DNA of 25,935 nt from Deltaproteobacteria bacterium UBA2221 (GTDB taxonomy: Bacteria > Desulfobacterota > Syntrophorhabdia > Syntrophorhabdales > WCHB1-27). The translations under genes and the position numbers were made by a program. The stretch is taken from contig DCUF01000050.1 of assembly GCA_002328485.1 (NCBI GenBank), forward strand, positions 13,065-38,999, written 5' to 3'. Under the pieces are notes generated by a model that made no database searches, was not told where the DNA came from, and saw only the letters and a list, made by a program, of their open reading frames with translations. Positions 7,384 through 14,890 of this stretch are shown piece by piece. Position 1 is the stretch's first letter. The number at the start of each line of letters is the position of its first letter.

Positions 7384-7491
7384 CAGATGGGGTGCGGCCA
7401 AGCCTTGCAGACCGGAGGTGTACTCAATGTACGTCGGATGGCGCATGGCGCAGCGCCGTGCCGCAGATGGGCAGTTTCATGGCAAGCCTTG
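7384..7491. repeat. Degenerate direct and inverted repeat cluster before fumarase beta
   Basis: Two short words recur about 80 bases apart in the same order: CAGATGGG at 7384 and 7464, and CAAGCCTTG at 7399 and 7483. Between them are GTACTCAATGTAC (7420-7432) and the palindromic GGCGCAGCGCC (7447-7457). The pattern suggests an intergenic repetitive element (REP/MITE-like). That label is inference, since I cannot check whether copies occur elsewhere. Confidence 0.4.
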
Positions 7492-7545
7492 TCCGACTGA
7501 AAGAGAGAGATATTCTGACCGCTTGTGAGAGAAAAGGAGCAGATA

Positions 7546-8097
7546 ATGGAGATAAAGCGGATCGCGACGCCACTCACCCTCGATGTGATAGAGGGGCTGC
7601 ACGCGGGGGAGAAGGTTTTTTTGAGTGGATTCATCTACACCGCCAGGGACTCAGCCCATAAAAGGATGATCGAGACCCTGAAGAGAGGCGAGAAACTGCC
7701 CTTCGACATCGTCGATCAGGTGATCTATTACTGCGGGCCGTCGCCGGCTGCACCTGGTAGGGTAATAGGCGCCTGTGGACCGACCACGAGTTCCCGCATG
7801 GATGCCTACGCCCCAATCCTTCTGTCGTTGGGGCTCAAGGGTATGATAGGGAAAGGAAAACGGTCTGCGGCCGTGAAGGATGCCATGAGGCAATACAAAG
7901 CTGTCTACCTCGGAGCCACCGGCGGCGCGGGCGCCCTTCTTTCTCGGAGCGTGATCTCCGCCGAAACCGTTGCCTATGAAGACCTTGGGCCCGAGGCCAT
8001 CGTGAGGCTGGGCGTGAAAGAGATGCCCTTATTCGTCATAAATGATGTGTACGGCAACGATCTGTACGATGCGGGGGCATCTCAGTACAAACGCTAA
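7546..8097 (+). CDS. Fumarate hydratase class I, beta subunit
   Basis: A 183-aa partner of the alpha subunit, corresponding to the C-terminal swivelling domain of fused class I fumarases. Family landmarks are ACGPTTSSRMDAY, LKGMIGKGKR, YLGATGGAGALLSRSV and PLFVINDVYGNDLY. ATG 7546 is chosen because AAAAGGAG lies about 8 bases upstream; an earlier in-frame GTG at 7525 has no ribosome-binding site. Its own strong Shine-Dalgarno may be needed because the spacer uncouples it from the alpha gene. I saw no frameshift. Confidence 0.93.
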   Translation: MEIKRIATPLTLDVIEGLHAGEKVFLSGFIYTARDSAHKRMIETLKRGEKLPFDIVDQVIYYCGPSPAAPGRVIGACGPTTSSRMDAYAPILLSLGLKGMIGKGKRSAAVKDAMRQYKAVYLGATGGAGALLSRSVISAETVAYEDLGPEAIVRLGVKEMPLFVINDVYGNDLYDAGASQYKR

Positions 8098-8165
8098 AAC
8101 AACACTTTAGGTCCGACAAAATCCGTGCGATAATGGGAGGAGATCAATACCAGTAAGGAGGCGTT

Positions 8166-8273
8166 ATGAAGGTTTTTCTGTGGATACTTTTCAGTTTATT
8201 AACGGCCGGCTTGGGCGCTGCCGTATTCTTCTTCTATAAGAGACTTCAGGAAGACGAGGCAGCCGCCGGTTAG
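8166..8273 (+). CDS. 35-aa single-span membrane protein
   Basis: ATG 8166 follows AAGGAGG (8155-8161). The frame reads MKVFLWILFSLLTAGLG, then AAVFFFYKRLQ and a short acidic end before a TAG. It is one hydrophobic helix (about residues 3-24), then a basic patch and an EDE tail, giving a likely cytoplasmic C-terminus. It resembles in size and topology the tiny accessory subunits of respiratory oxidases (for example CydX or CcoQ/S types), but I recognise no specific family. It lies 68 bases after fumarase beta. The near-perfect Shine-Dalgarno and the hydrophobic profile are the main evidence. Confidence 0.6.
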   Translation: MKVFLWILFSLLTAGLGAAVFFFYKRLQEDEAAAG

Positions 8274-8391
8274 GCTGGCGATCTTTTCTCAGTATCGATA
8301 GTACCCCCTTCTGCCTCAGGCGTCGTCTACTAATTTTTGCCCTGAGGAGATTGAGTACCAGATTGGGCACGATTCCGTTGGGAAAGTATGC

Positions 8392-8397
8392 TATAAT
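8392..8397 (+). promoter_or_regulatory. -10 element for the tRNA-Arg gene
   Basis: A consensus TATAAT lies 10 bases before the mature tRNA 5' end. No good -35 is found at 16-18 bases. If used, the primary transcript would have only a few leader bases. Confidence 0.45.
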
Positions 8398-8406
8398 CCT
8401 CTCGTT

Positions 8407-8483
<77 letters not shown>

Positions 8484-8599
8484 TTACCGATTTTTGTCCG
8501 ATTATCAGCCTTTCTCTCAACCCTTGTGTGTGCTTTGCCCACTGGCCTTGCCTCTTTCATTGAAAGCGGGGGAAGGGCGGTAGGTAGATAGAAGGATCC

Positions 8600-9061
8600 G
8601 TGATACTCGAGCCTATAGGCATTATCCATACCCCGTTTACGACCAAAGATGAGACGCCGATTCAGGGGGCATTCCGACCGGCAGCCAAAGGGTCAATCGA
8701 GGTATTCGAGGGCTACCAACAGGGCCTGAAGGATATCGAGGGATTTTCCCACATCTTTCTGCTTTATGTTTTTGATCGCTCGGGTGAAATCAAGCTCGTG
8801 CGCCCCACGTTCCTTGATGATGAACCTCATGGCGTTTTTGCCTCCCGGCACCCCTGCCGCCCAAACGGCATTGGCCTTACCGTGGTTCGCTTGTTGCAGC
8901 ACCAGGGGAACAGACTCGATGTCGCCGGGATCGATGTTCTGGATGGCACTCCCCTTCTCGACATCAAACCCTACATACCTCGATTCGACTGTTACCCTGA
9001 TGCCTCCGAGGGGTGGACCGCTGGCAAAGAGGAGCGGGAGAAACCCAAGGGGAGCGAATGA
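8600..9061 (+). CDS. trmO: TrmO/TsaA-family tRNA (t6A37) N6-methyltransferase
   Basis: A 153-aa protein of the TsaA/TrmO (formerly UPF0066 / VirR-like) family, whose E. coli member methylates N6-threonylcarbamoyl-adenosine 37 in tRNA-Thr using SAM. Typical motifs are the opening EPIGIIHTPF, the middle GFSHIFLLYVFDRS, FASRHPCRPNGIGLTVVRLL (the most conserved stretch), VLDGTPLLDIKPYIP, and the C-terminal D near GW. Starts at GTG 8600 behind AGAAGGA. It lacks the extra C-terminal domain of E. coli TrmO, which is common in short forms. It lies between a tRNA gene and the TRAP transporter; the tRNA proximity may be coincidence. Confidence 0.88.
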   Translation: MILEPIGIIHTPFTTKDETPIQGAFRPAAKGSIEVFEGYQQGLKDIEGFSHIFLLYVFDRSGEIKLVRPTFLDDEPHGVFASRHPCRPNGIGLTVVRLLQHQGNRLDVAGIDVLDGTPLLDIKPYIPRFDCYPDASEGWTAGKEEREKPKGSE

Positions 9062-9150
9062 AAGGCAATTTTCCGGATGATCCGGTTTGCACTCCTGGCC
9101 GGGAATGCTTCGGTTCACTGATTGACAAATAAAGAGAAAAGGAGAAAAGA

Positions 9151-10158
9151 ATGAGGAAATTGACTATCCTATCAATAGTCGCACTATCGATCTTTGCCTT
9201 CTCCGTTTCTTTCGGGGACGCAAAAACGATCATCAAGTATGGCCACGTTGGCCCCCCCATTCATGGCCAGCACAAGGGCGCATTGGCCTTTGCAACGTAT
9301 GTTGCTGATAAGACCAACGGCGAGATCGAGGTCCAGGTTTTTCCCCTTGGACAGCTTGGCGGGGAACGCTCCATGGCGGAGCAAGTCCAGGCAGGAACGC
9401 TGCATATGACGGCGGTCACGACCGCGGTACTGTCAAACTTTGTGCCCCAACTGGCGGTTTTTGATCTGCCCTTCATCTATCCCAACCGGGAAACGGCTTA
9501 CAAGGCGCTTGCGGACAAGGATGTGCAGAAGAAGTTCTTCCCCCTCTGCGACGCAAAAGGCTTTGTTGCCATCGGCTACACCGAGAATGAGTTCCGGGAT
9601 GTAACCAACTCGAAACGGCCCATAAGAAAGCCCGAAGATATGCGGGATCTAAAAATCAGGACAATAGAAAGCCCTGTTTATCTCGATACCTTCAGAACCT
9701 ATGGCGCAAATCCGGTGCCTCTCCCGTTCCCTGAAATCTACAATGCGCTGCAACAGAGAGTCATAGATGGTCAGGACAACCCGCTGTTCACATCGGTGCT
9801 TATGAAGTTTATCGAGGTGAACAAATACGCCACCATGACCCACCACATCCTCACGGAATGTTACACGATTGTGAACAAAAAAGTCTGGGATGGTCTTACC
9901 TCTCGGCAGCGGGAGATATTCATAGAGGCGGCAGAGGTGCAGATAAAGGTTAATCGTGAGTCGAACGCCCAGGATTTTGCGGGCGCCATCGAGAAGGCCA
10001 AAAAACAGGGTGTTCGGGTAGTCGAACTTTCGCCGGCCGAGAGGGAAGCCTTTAAACAGGCCAGCAAGCCCGTGTATGACAAGTATCGCAAGATCATAGG
10101 ACCGGAGTACTACGACTTCTACATGAAGAAGATCGCTTCTTACGGGAAAAAGAGGTAA
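9151..10158 (+). CDS. dctP: TRAP transporter periplasmic solute-binding protein (DctP family)
   Basis: A 335-aa exported receptor that captures a carboxylate-type ligand and delivers it to the membrane subunits. Residues 1-24 form a Sec signal peptide (basic MRK, hydrophobic core, then FGDA). The DctP signature region reads LKIRTIESPVYLDTFRTYGA, then NPVPLPFPEIYNALQQ and RVIDGQDNP. The arginine in LKIR is the residue that normally clamps the ligand carboxylate. ATG 9151 follows AAAAGGAGAAAAGA. A strong terminator directly after the stop separates it from dctQM, so the receptor can be made in excess. The ligand cannot be read from sequence; a C4-dicarboxylate would suit the neighbouring genes but this is inference. 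Confidence 0.94.
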   Translation: MRKLTILSIVALSIFAFSVSFGDAKTIIKYGHVGPPIHGQHKGALAFATYVADKTNGEIEVQVFPLGQLGGERSMAEQVQAGTLHMTAVTTAVLSNFVPQLAVFDLPFIYPNRETAYKALADKDVQKKFFPLCDAKGFVAIGYTENEFRDVTNSKRPIRKPEDMRDLKIRTIESPVYLDTFRTYGANPVPLPFPEIYNALQQRVIDGQDNPLFTSVLMKFIEVNKYATMTHHILTECYTIVNKKVWDGLTSRQREIFIEAAEVQIKVNRESNAQDFAGAIEKAKKQGVRVVELSPAEREAFKQASKPVYDKYRKIIGPEYYDFYMKKIASYGKKR

Positions 10159-10163
10159 CGAAA

Positions 10164-10186
10164 GGGGGCTCCGAGCCCCCCTTTTT
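10164..10186 (+). terminator. Rho-independent terminator after dctP
   Basis: GGGGGCT (10164-10170), loop CCG, AGCCCCC (10174-10180), then C and TTTTT. It lies 5 bases after the dctP stop and inside the dctPQM cluster, and so probably works as a partial stop that sets receptor over transporter levels. Confidence 0.88.
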
Positions 10187-10191
10187 ATTGA

Positions 10192-10220
10192 TTGACGTAT
10201 AGCCCCCCTTTTCGTACTGT
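10192..10220 (+). promoter_or_regulatory. Predicted promoter for dctQM
   Basis: TTGACG (10192-10197) and TACTGT (10215-10220) are separated by 17 bases. The element AGCCCCCCTTTT from the terminator is repeated within the spacer at 10201, a short direct duplication. It would re-initiate transcription past the dctP terminator. Confidence 0.45.
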
Positions 10221-10253
10221 ATACGGTCATTGAAGAGTGGCGTCTCGAGGCCA

Positions 10254-10271
10254 TACCCTATCGATAGGGTA
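10254..10271. promoter_or_regulatory. 18-bp perfect palindrome upstream of dctQ, candidate operator
   Basis: TACCCTATCGATAGGGTA is its own reverse complement over 18 bases. It lies about 34 bases downstream of the predicted promoter -10 and 39 bases before the dctQ start, a usual place for a repressor site. The core TATCGATA also occurs at 8293-8300, upstream of tRNA-Arg. No regulator gene is adjacent. Confidence 0.55.
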
Positions 10272-10310
10272 GCATCCACCATTTTGCAACTTATTGCGGT
10301 TTGAGAGCCG

Positions 10311-10820
10311 GTGAAAAAGGTTATTGAAAAGTTGGGTCGGTTCGAGGAGACGGTTCTCGCCCTCTCCCTTCTTGGCCTTGCCCTTCTCACCTTCGTCGAA
10401 ACCGCCCTCCGCTACACCGTTTCCTACACCTTTATTTGGTTTCAGGAATTCTCGAACTACATGATCGTCTTTACCACCTTTCTCGGTGCTTCCGTAGCCA
10501 CAAAATATGTCATGCACTTTTCCATGGAGGCGGTCACCCAGTACGCGCCCGATCGTGTCTCCCATCTCCTAAAAACCACGGGCTATTTTATCTCGGGGAT
10601 TGTCGTATTGCTGTTCGTTTATTTTGGGACCCTGCACGTCATGGCGCTCAGGGGTTTTGGGGTCACGAGCGCTGCCATGCAGATTCCCATGTTCGTACCC
10701 TACCTGCCCATCCCCCTGTTTTCCCTGGTCATGTCCTTCAGGTTCTTCAGGCTGGCGTATAAACACCTGCAAGGTTTCTTGAACAATGAGCCCTTCGAGA
10801 AGGTCGTGAGGAGAGACTGA
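10311..10820 (+). CDS. dctQ: TRAP transporter small membrane subunit (DctQ family)
   Basis: A 169-aa four-helix membrane protein, the small permease subunit of TRAP systems. Segments lie around residues 12-33, 43-63, 87-108 and 125-146. The family-typical region ETALRYTVSYTFIWFQEFSNYMIVFTTFLGAS is present (aromatic segment with the WxxE-like pattern), as is GLALLTFVETALRY in helix 1. The start is GTG 10311 with a weak GAG upstream. The stop overlaps the dctM start as TGATG, so the two are translationally coupled. Confidence 0.9.
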   Translation: MKKVIEKLGRFEETVLALSLLGLALLTFVETALRYTVSYTFIWFQEFSNYMIVFTTFLGASVATKYVMHFSMEAVTQYAPDRVSHLLKTTGYFISGIVVLLFVYFGTLHVMALRGFGVTSAAMQIPMFVPYLPIPLFSLVMSFRFFRLAYKHLQGFLNNEPFEKVVRRD

Positions 10821-12100
10821 TGACCCTGACCATCATTTTTCTCTGTTTCTTTCTCCTTTTGACCCTTAGCATGCCCATCTCGCTGGTGCTCGTTACCACG
10901 ACAGCCGTCTACCTTTTCTTCATTGCCCAGACGCCCCTGACCTCGCTGATCCAGCAGTTGTTCAACGGTCTCGATAATTTCGTCCTCCTCGGTGTGCCGT
11001 TCTTCATCCTGGCCGGCAACATCATGGCGGAAGGGGCGATTTCGGATCGCCTGGTCAAGGTGATGAAACTTTGTGTGGGACGTTTTACCGGAGGGCTGGC
11101 CATGTCTTCTGTTCTGGCGTGCGTGTTCTTCGCAGCCATATCGGGCTCTTCTCCTGCGACGGTAATCGCCATAGGCAGTATTATGATCCCTGCCCTCGTA
11201 AAGGAAGGGTACGGGGAACGCTTCTCCATAGGACTCCTGACCTCTGCAGGTTCGTTGGGAATCCTGATCCCCCCCAGCATCCCCATGATCCTCTATGCCC
11301 TGATGATGAATGTGTCCGTTGCCGAGATCTTTATGGCCGGGTTCCTCCCCGGCGTCTTTATCGGTCTTTCTCTGATGGTGTATTCCTATATCACATCACG
11401 CCGTCATGGCTGGCGGGCCCCTGAAAGGGTCAGCTTTCGGGAAGGGCTGAGGATTGTTCGCGAGGGACTTTGGGCGCTTTGCCTTCCCTTTCTTGTCCTT
11501 GGCGGGATCTACGGGGGCGTCTTCACGCCCACGGAGGCGGCTGCGGTTTCGGTCGTCTATGCCCTGGTGGTAGAGCTTTTCATATACCGGGAGCTTAAGC
11601 CGGCGAGGATTATCGGCATTTGCAAGGATTCTGCGATACTCTCCGGTGCGCTCCTCTTTATCCTCTCGTGCGCCACCACATTTATCTGGCTCCTTACCGT
11701 GGAACAGGTGCCCATAAAACTCGCGGATCTGATCATTCGTAATATAGACAACAAATTGCTCTTTCTCCTTGCCATCAATGGAGCCCTTCTGTTGATAGGC
11801 GCCCTGATGGACATCGTCACGGCGATCATCGTTATCAGCCCTATTCTTGTTGAAACGCTCAACCGGTTCGGTATCGACTACGTTCACTACGGCATTATCA
11901 TGATCGTCAACATTGAGTGCGGATTCCTGACGCCGCCCTTCGGACTCAATCTGTTCGTTTCGATGGCCCTGACCAAGAAGTCGCTCATCGACGTGGGCCG
12001 GGCCACCCTGCCCTTTATGGCCATTTTTCTGGCCTGTCTGCTCGTTATTACCTATGTGCCGCAGATCGCGCTGCTTTTGCCGCGACTTTTTTTACGATAG
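10820..12100 (+). CDS. dctM: TRAP transporter large membrane subunit (DctM family)
   Basis: A 426-aa, roughly 12-helix permease, the sodium-coupled transport channel of the system. Family stretches include GVPFFILAGNIMAEGAISDRLV, FFAAISGSSPATVIAIGSIMIPAL, SAGSLGILIPPSIPMILYALM, GIYGGVFTPTEAAAVSVVYAL and CGFLTPPFGLNLFV. Length and order match stand-alone DctM. It starts within the dctQ stop (TGATG). With dctP and dctQ the transporter is complete; only one binding protein is present. No terminator is obvious in the 169 bases before malQ. Confidence 0.95.
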   Translation: MTLTIIFLCFFLLLTLSMPISLVLVTTTAVYLFFIAQTPLTSLIQQLFNGLDNFVLLGVPFFILAGNIMAEGAISDRLVKVMKLCVGRFTGGLAMSSVLACVFFAAISGSSPATVIAIGSIMIPALVKEGYGERFSIGLLTSAGSLGILIPPSIPMILYALMMNVSVAEIFMAGFLPGVFIGLSLMVYSYITSRRHGWRAPERVSFREGLRIVREGLWALCLPFLVLGGIYGGVFTPTEAAAVSVVYALVVELFIYRELKPARIIGICKDSAILSGALLFILSCATTFIWLLTVEQVPIKLADLIIRNIDNKLLFLLAINGALLLIGALMDIVTAIIVISPILVETLNRFGIDYVHYGIIMIVNIECGFLTPPFGLNLFVSMALTKKSLIDVGRATLPFMAIFLACLLVITYVPQIALLLPRLFLR

Positions 12101-12213
12101 CACTCGCCCCCCTTGGTGCTGTCAAGTCAATTGTCGCAGTGGAGCAGATCGCAGGGGTCTTCCCCCTGTCTGGGTTGCATGGCCCGGTATTTGCTGCAAG
12201 GGCAGTGGGCTGG

Positions 12214-12242
12214 TTGCAAAACTTTGATCGAGTAAGTACGAT
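12214..12242 (+). promoter_or_regulatory. Predicted promoter for malQ
   Basis: TTGCAA (12214-12219) and TACGAT (12237-12242) are 17 bases apart. Transcription would start near 12249, just before AGGAGG (12257-12262) and ATG 12270. Confidence 0.45.
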
Positions 12243-12269
12243 TGAGAAAGGTCTTCAGGAGGGCGCGAT

Positions 12270-13769
12270 ATGAACAAAAGAGGCGCAGGTATCCTTCTCC
12301 ACATCACCTCACTTCCAGGGCCCTGCGGGGTGGGGGATATGGGGCCGGCAGCATATGGTTTTGCCGATTTTCTCGCCCAAAGCGGCCAATGCTTTTGGCA
12401 GGTTTTACCACTCAACCCCACGGGGCCGGTCTACGGGAATTCCCCGTATAGCAGCGCCTCCACCTTTGCCGGCCACACCCTTCTGATCAGCCCGGACCTT
12501 CTTGTCGGGGAGGGCCTTCTGTTGAAGGAGGAGGTCGAGGGAGAATCTCATTTTGGCCCGGATCACTGCGACTACGAGGGAGCGGCTGCCTTGAAGGAGA
12601 GGCTTTTGCGGATGGCCTTGCGGCGATTCAAAACAGAAGGGAGGCATGACGTATTCTACGAGCGGTTCCGCATGGAAAACGCCGGATGGCTCAAAGACTA
12701 CGCCCGCTTTGTGTCGTATAAGAGCCATTTTGACGGACAGCCCTGGCATGAGTGGCCCCCAGAGATCAGAGACAGAGACGGAGACTCCATGGCCGGCCTT
12801 GACGAGGCGTGCGCAGAGGCAATCGCCCAGGAAGAGTTCAACCAGTACCTCTTCTATAGACAGTGGCGAGGTCTCAAAGAATACTGTAACCGCCGCGGTA
12901 TCCAGATATTCGGAGATATCCCCATCTATGTGAACCAGGACAGTGCTGACGTGTGGGCCAATCCGGGCATATTCAAGCTCGACGGCGATAAGAAACCGCT
13001 ATTTGTCGCAGGGGTGCCCCCCGACTACTTCAGCGCTACAGGGCAGCTCTGGGGCAACCCCGTCTACAACTGGGACGCCCTCAGGGAAGCCGGCTACGCG
13101 TGGTGGCTTGAGCGGATGAATCGTATGCTCCAGCTCTTCGATGTGGTCCGGATAGACCATTTCAGGGGACTGGTCGCCTTCTGGGAGGTACCGGCCAGCG
13201 ACGAGAACGCTATCAACGGCCATTGGGTACAGGCGCCGGTTGATGACTTTTTTAAGCATATGTCTAGACGATTTTTCAACCTGCCCATCGTTGCTGAAGA
13301 CCTGGGCATAATCACGGCAGACGTGCGCGAGGCGATGAGACACCTCGGATTTCCCGGTATGAAGGTGCTTCTCTTTGCCTTTGGGGAGGACAACCCCATG
13401 CACATCTATTTGCCCCACACCTTTGAGCGGAACTTCGTTGCCTACACGGGAACCCACGACAATAACACGGTCCGTGGCTGGTTTGACCACGAGGCAGGTG
13501 ACGAGGAAAAGGGACGGTTTTTCCGTTATATAGGCAGGCCGATTTCGGCCGATGAAGTGAGCTGGGAGATGATTCGGCTGGTCATGCAGTCTCCGGCCGA
13601 TGTGGCCATAGTCCCCTTACAGGACGTTTTGGGCCTCGGGCAGGAGGCACAAATGAACAAGCCATCCATTGCCTACGGGAACTGGAATTGGAGATTCCGT
13701 GAGGATCAGCTAACCCCCGAGGTGAGAGACCGGCTTCGGGGGATGACCTGGACGTACGGGCGGATCTGA
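12270..13769 (+). CDS. malQ: 4-alpha-glucanotransferase (amylomaltase, GH77)
   Basis: A 499-aa cytosolic enzyme that transfers alpha-1,4-glucan segments between maltodextrins or glycogen-derived chains. It begins with the typical RGAGILLHITSLPGPCGVGDMG, followed by FWQVLPLNPTGP and GNSPYSSASTFAG. Catalytic-site motifs are DVVRIDHFRG (nucleophile aspartate), PIVAEDLGIIT (acid/base glutamate) and FVAYTGTHDNNTV (transition-state aspartate). The late stretch VAIVPLQDVLGLGQEAQMNKP is also diagnostic. Full family length, ATG behind AGGAGG. It stands alone: no glycogen phosphorylase or branching enzyme is adjacent. It converges on the ABC permease gene. Confidence 0.96.
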   Translation: MNKRGAGILLHITSLPGPCGVGDMGPAAYGFADFLAQSGQCFWQVLPLNPTGPVYGNSPYSSASTFAGHTLLISPDLLVGEGLLLKEEVEGESHFGPDHCDYEGAAALKERLLRMALRRFKTEGRHDVFYERFRMENAGWLKDYARFVSYKSHFDGQPWHEWPPEIRDRDGDSMAGLDEACAEAIAQEEFNQYLFYRQWRGLKEYCNRRGIQIFGDIPIYVNQDSADVWANPGIFKLDGDKKPLFVAGVPPDYFSATGQLWGNPVYNWDALREAGYAWWLERMNRMLQLFDVVRIDHFRGLVAFWEVPASDENAINGHWVQAPVDDFFKHMSRRFFNLPIVAEDLGIITADVREAMRHLGFPGMKVLLFAFGEDNPMHIYLPHTFERNFVAYTGTHDNNTVRGWFDHEAGDEEKGRFFRYIGRPISADEVSWEMIRLVMQSPADVAIVPLQDVLGLGQEAQMNKPSIAYGNWNWRFREDQLTPEVRDRLRGMTWTYGRI

Positions 13770-13915
13770 AAGGCGGCTATCAGCTATCATTCTTCAGGTA
13801 TCAGCTCAACGGCAGAAACGCTAGTTCCATCATTGGCGGTTTGAGCGTGGTTTAGCACTCCAAATCCAGTTCCGTCTCATGTCTTTGCTGATTGCTGGCA
13901 CCTGAAGGCTGCCTT

Positions 13916-14890
13916 TCAGCCAATCCTTATCCTTGGATCTGCTACAGCGTAACAGATGTCGGCCAGGAGGTTCCCGAAGAGGGTGAGAAAGGCGCCGATC
14001 ACCAGAATACCCATAATGGTAGGATAGTCCCGGGACATGACGCTCATGTAGAAGAGCTGTCCCATGCCGGGGATGGCAAAGATGCTCTCGAATATGACAC
14101 TTCCTCCGATAAGACCTGGGACCGACAGGCCGAGGATGGTGATAACGGGAAGAAGGGCGTTTCTCATGGCGTGTCGCCTGAGGATAAGCTTTTCGGGAAG
14201 TCCCTTGGCATAGGCCGTTGTTATGTAGTCCTGCCGCAGCACCTCGAGAAGAGAGCTCTTCATGTACCGGGAGATACCCGCCAGACCGCCCAAGGCTGAG
14301 AGGAATATGGGCAGCACCAGGTGATGGCCCAGATCGAGGGCCTTTTGGAAAAAGGTAAGCTCTTCATAATTGAACGACTTCAACCCTGAAATGGGCAGGA
14401 GATCCAGGTGGACTCCGAAGAGGAGCATGAAGAGCAGGGCCAGCCAAAACAAAGGTATGGCATAGGTGGCGAAAACAAAGGCCGTGAGACCTTTGTCGAG
14501 GAGCGAGTCCTTGTAGCGGGCCGAGTAAACGCCTATGGGGATCCCGATGATGAGGATGAGTATCATGGAGAGGAGATCGATGCTGATGGTAATGGGAAGG
14601 CGCTCCTTGATCTTGTCGATCACCGGCCTGCCGTCGGAACTGAAGGAACGTCCGAAATCCAGCTTGGCCGTTCGCTTGAGCCAGGTCAGGTATTGGACAT
14701 GGAGCGGCTGATCCAGGCCATAGATGCTCCGGATACGGTCCCGCACCTCTTTGGTGACCTTGGGGTTCATCTCGATGCCCAGAGCCCCCGGCTCCCCTGG
14801 GGGCAGATGGATGACCGCAAAGGAGATGATGGTGATACCCAGAAGCATGGGTATCATAAAGAGGAGTCGCTTAAGGATGTAGATGAGCAT
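13916..14890 (-). CDS. Oligopeptide/dipeptide-type ABC transporter permease (DppB/OppB family)
   Basis: A 324-aa inner-membrane permease. The opening MLIYILKRLLFMIPMLLGITIISFAVIHL is the classic DppB start, followed by a periplasmic segment (YGLDQPLHVQYLTWLKRTAKLDFGRSF), five more helices and the ATPase-coupling EAA loop DYITTAYAKGLPEKLILRRHAMRNALLP. The open frame continues upstream to 15115, but the extra 75 codons are arginine/serine-rich and overlap the preceding gene, so ATG 14890 is chosen. It still overlaps the binding-protein gene by 20 bases. A DppC permease and two ATPases would be expected next, but the next gene is malQ on the opposite strand. Confidence 0.92.
   Translation of the reverse strand: MLIYILKRLLFMIPMLLGITIISFAVIHLPPGEPGALGIEMNPKVTKEVRDRIRSIYGLDQPLHVQYLTWLKRTAKLDFGRSFSSDGRPVIDKIKERLPITISIDLLSMILILIIGIPIGVYSARYKDSLLDKGLTAFVFATYAIPLFWLALLFMLLFGVHLDLLPISGLKSFNYEELTFFQKALDLGHHLVLPIFLSALGGLAGISRYMKSSLLEVLRQDYITTAYAKGLPEKLILRRHAMRNALLPVITILGLSVPGLIGGSVIFESIFAIPGMGQLFYMSVMSRDYPTIMGILVIGAFLTLFGNLLADICYAVADPRIRIG

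Noticed and set aside
11917..12273. Frame overlapping the end of dctM and reaching malQ
   Set aside because: Its first half is a shadow of dctM; the remaining 45 or so codons have no start of their own, and the predicted malQ promoter lies within it.
13902..13919. Hairpin CTGAAGG/CCTTTCAG at the end of the permease gene
   Set aside because: Considered as a terminator for the convergent malQ and permease genes, but no T-run follows on either strand.
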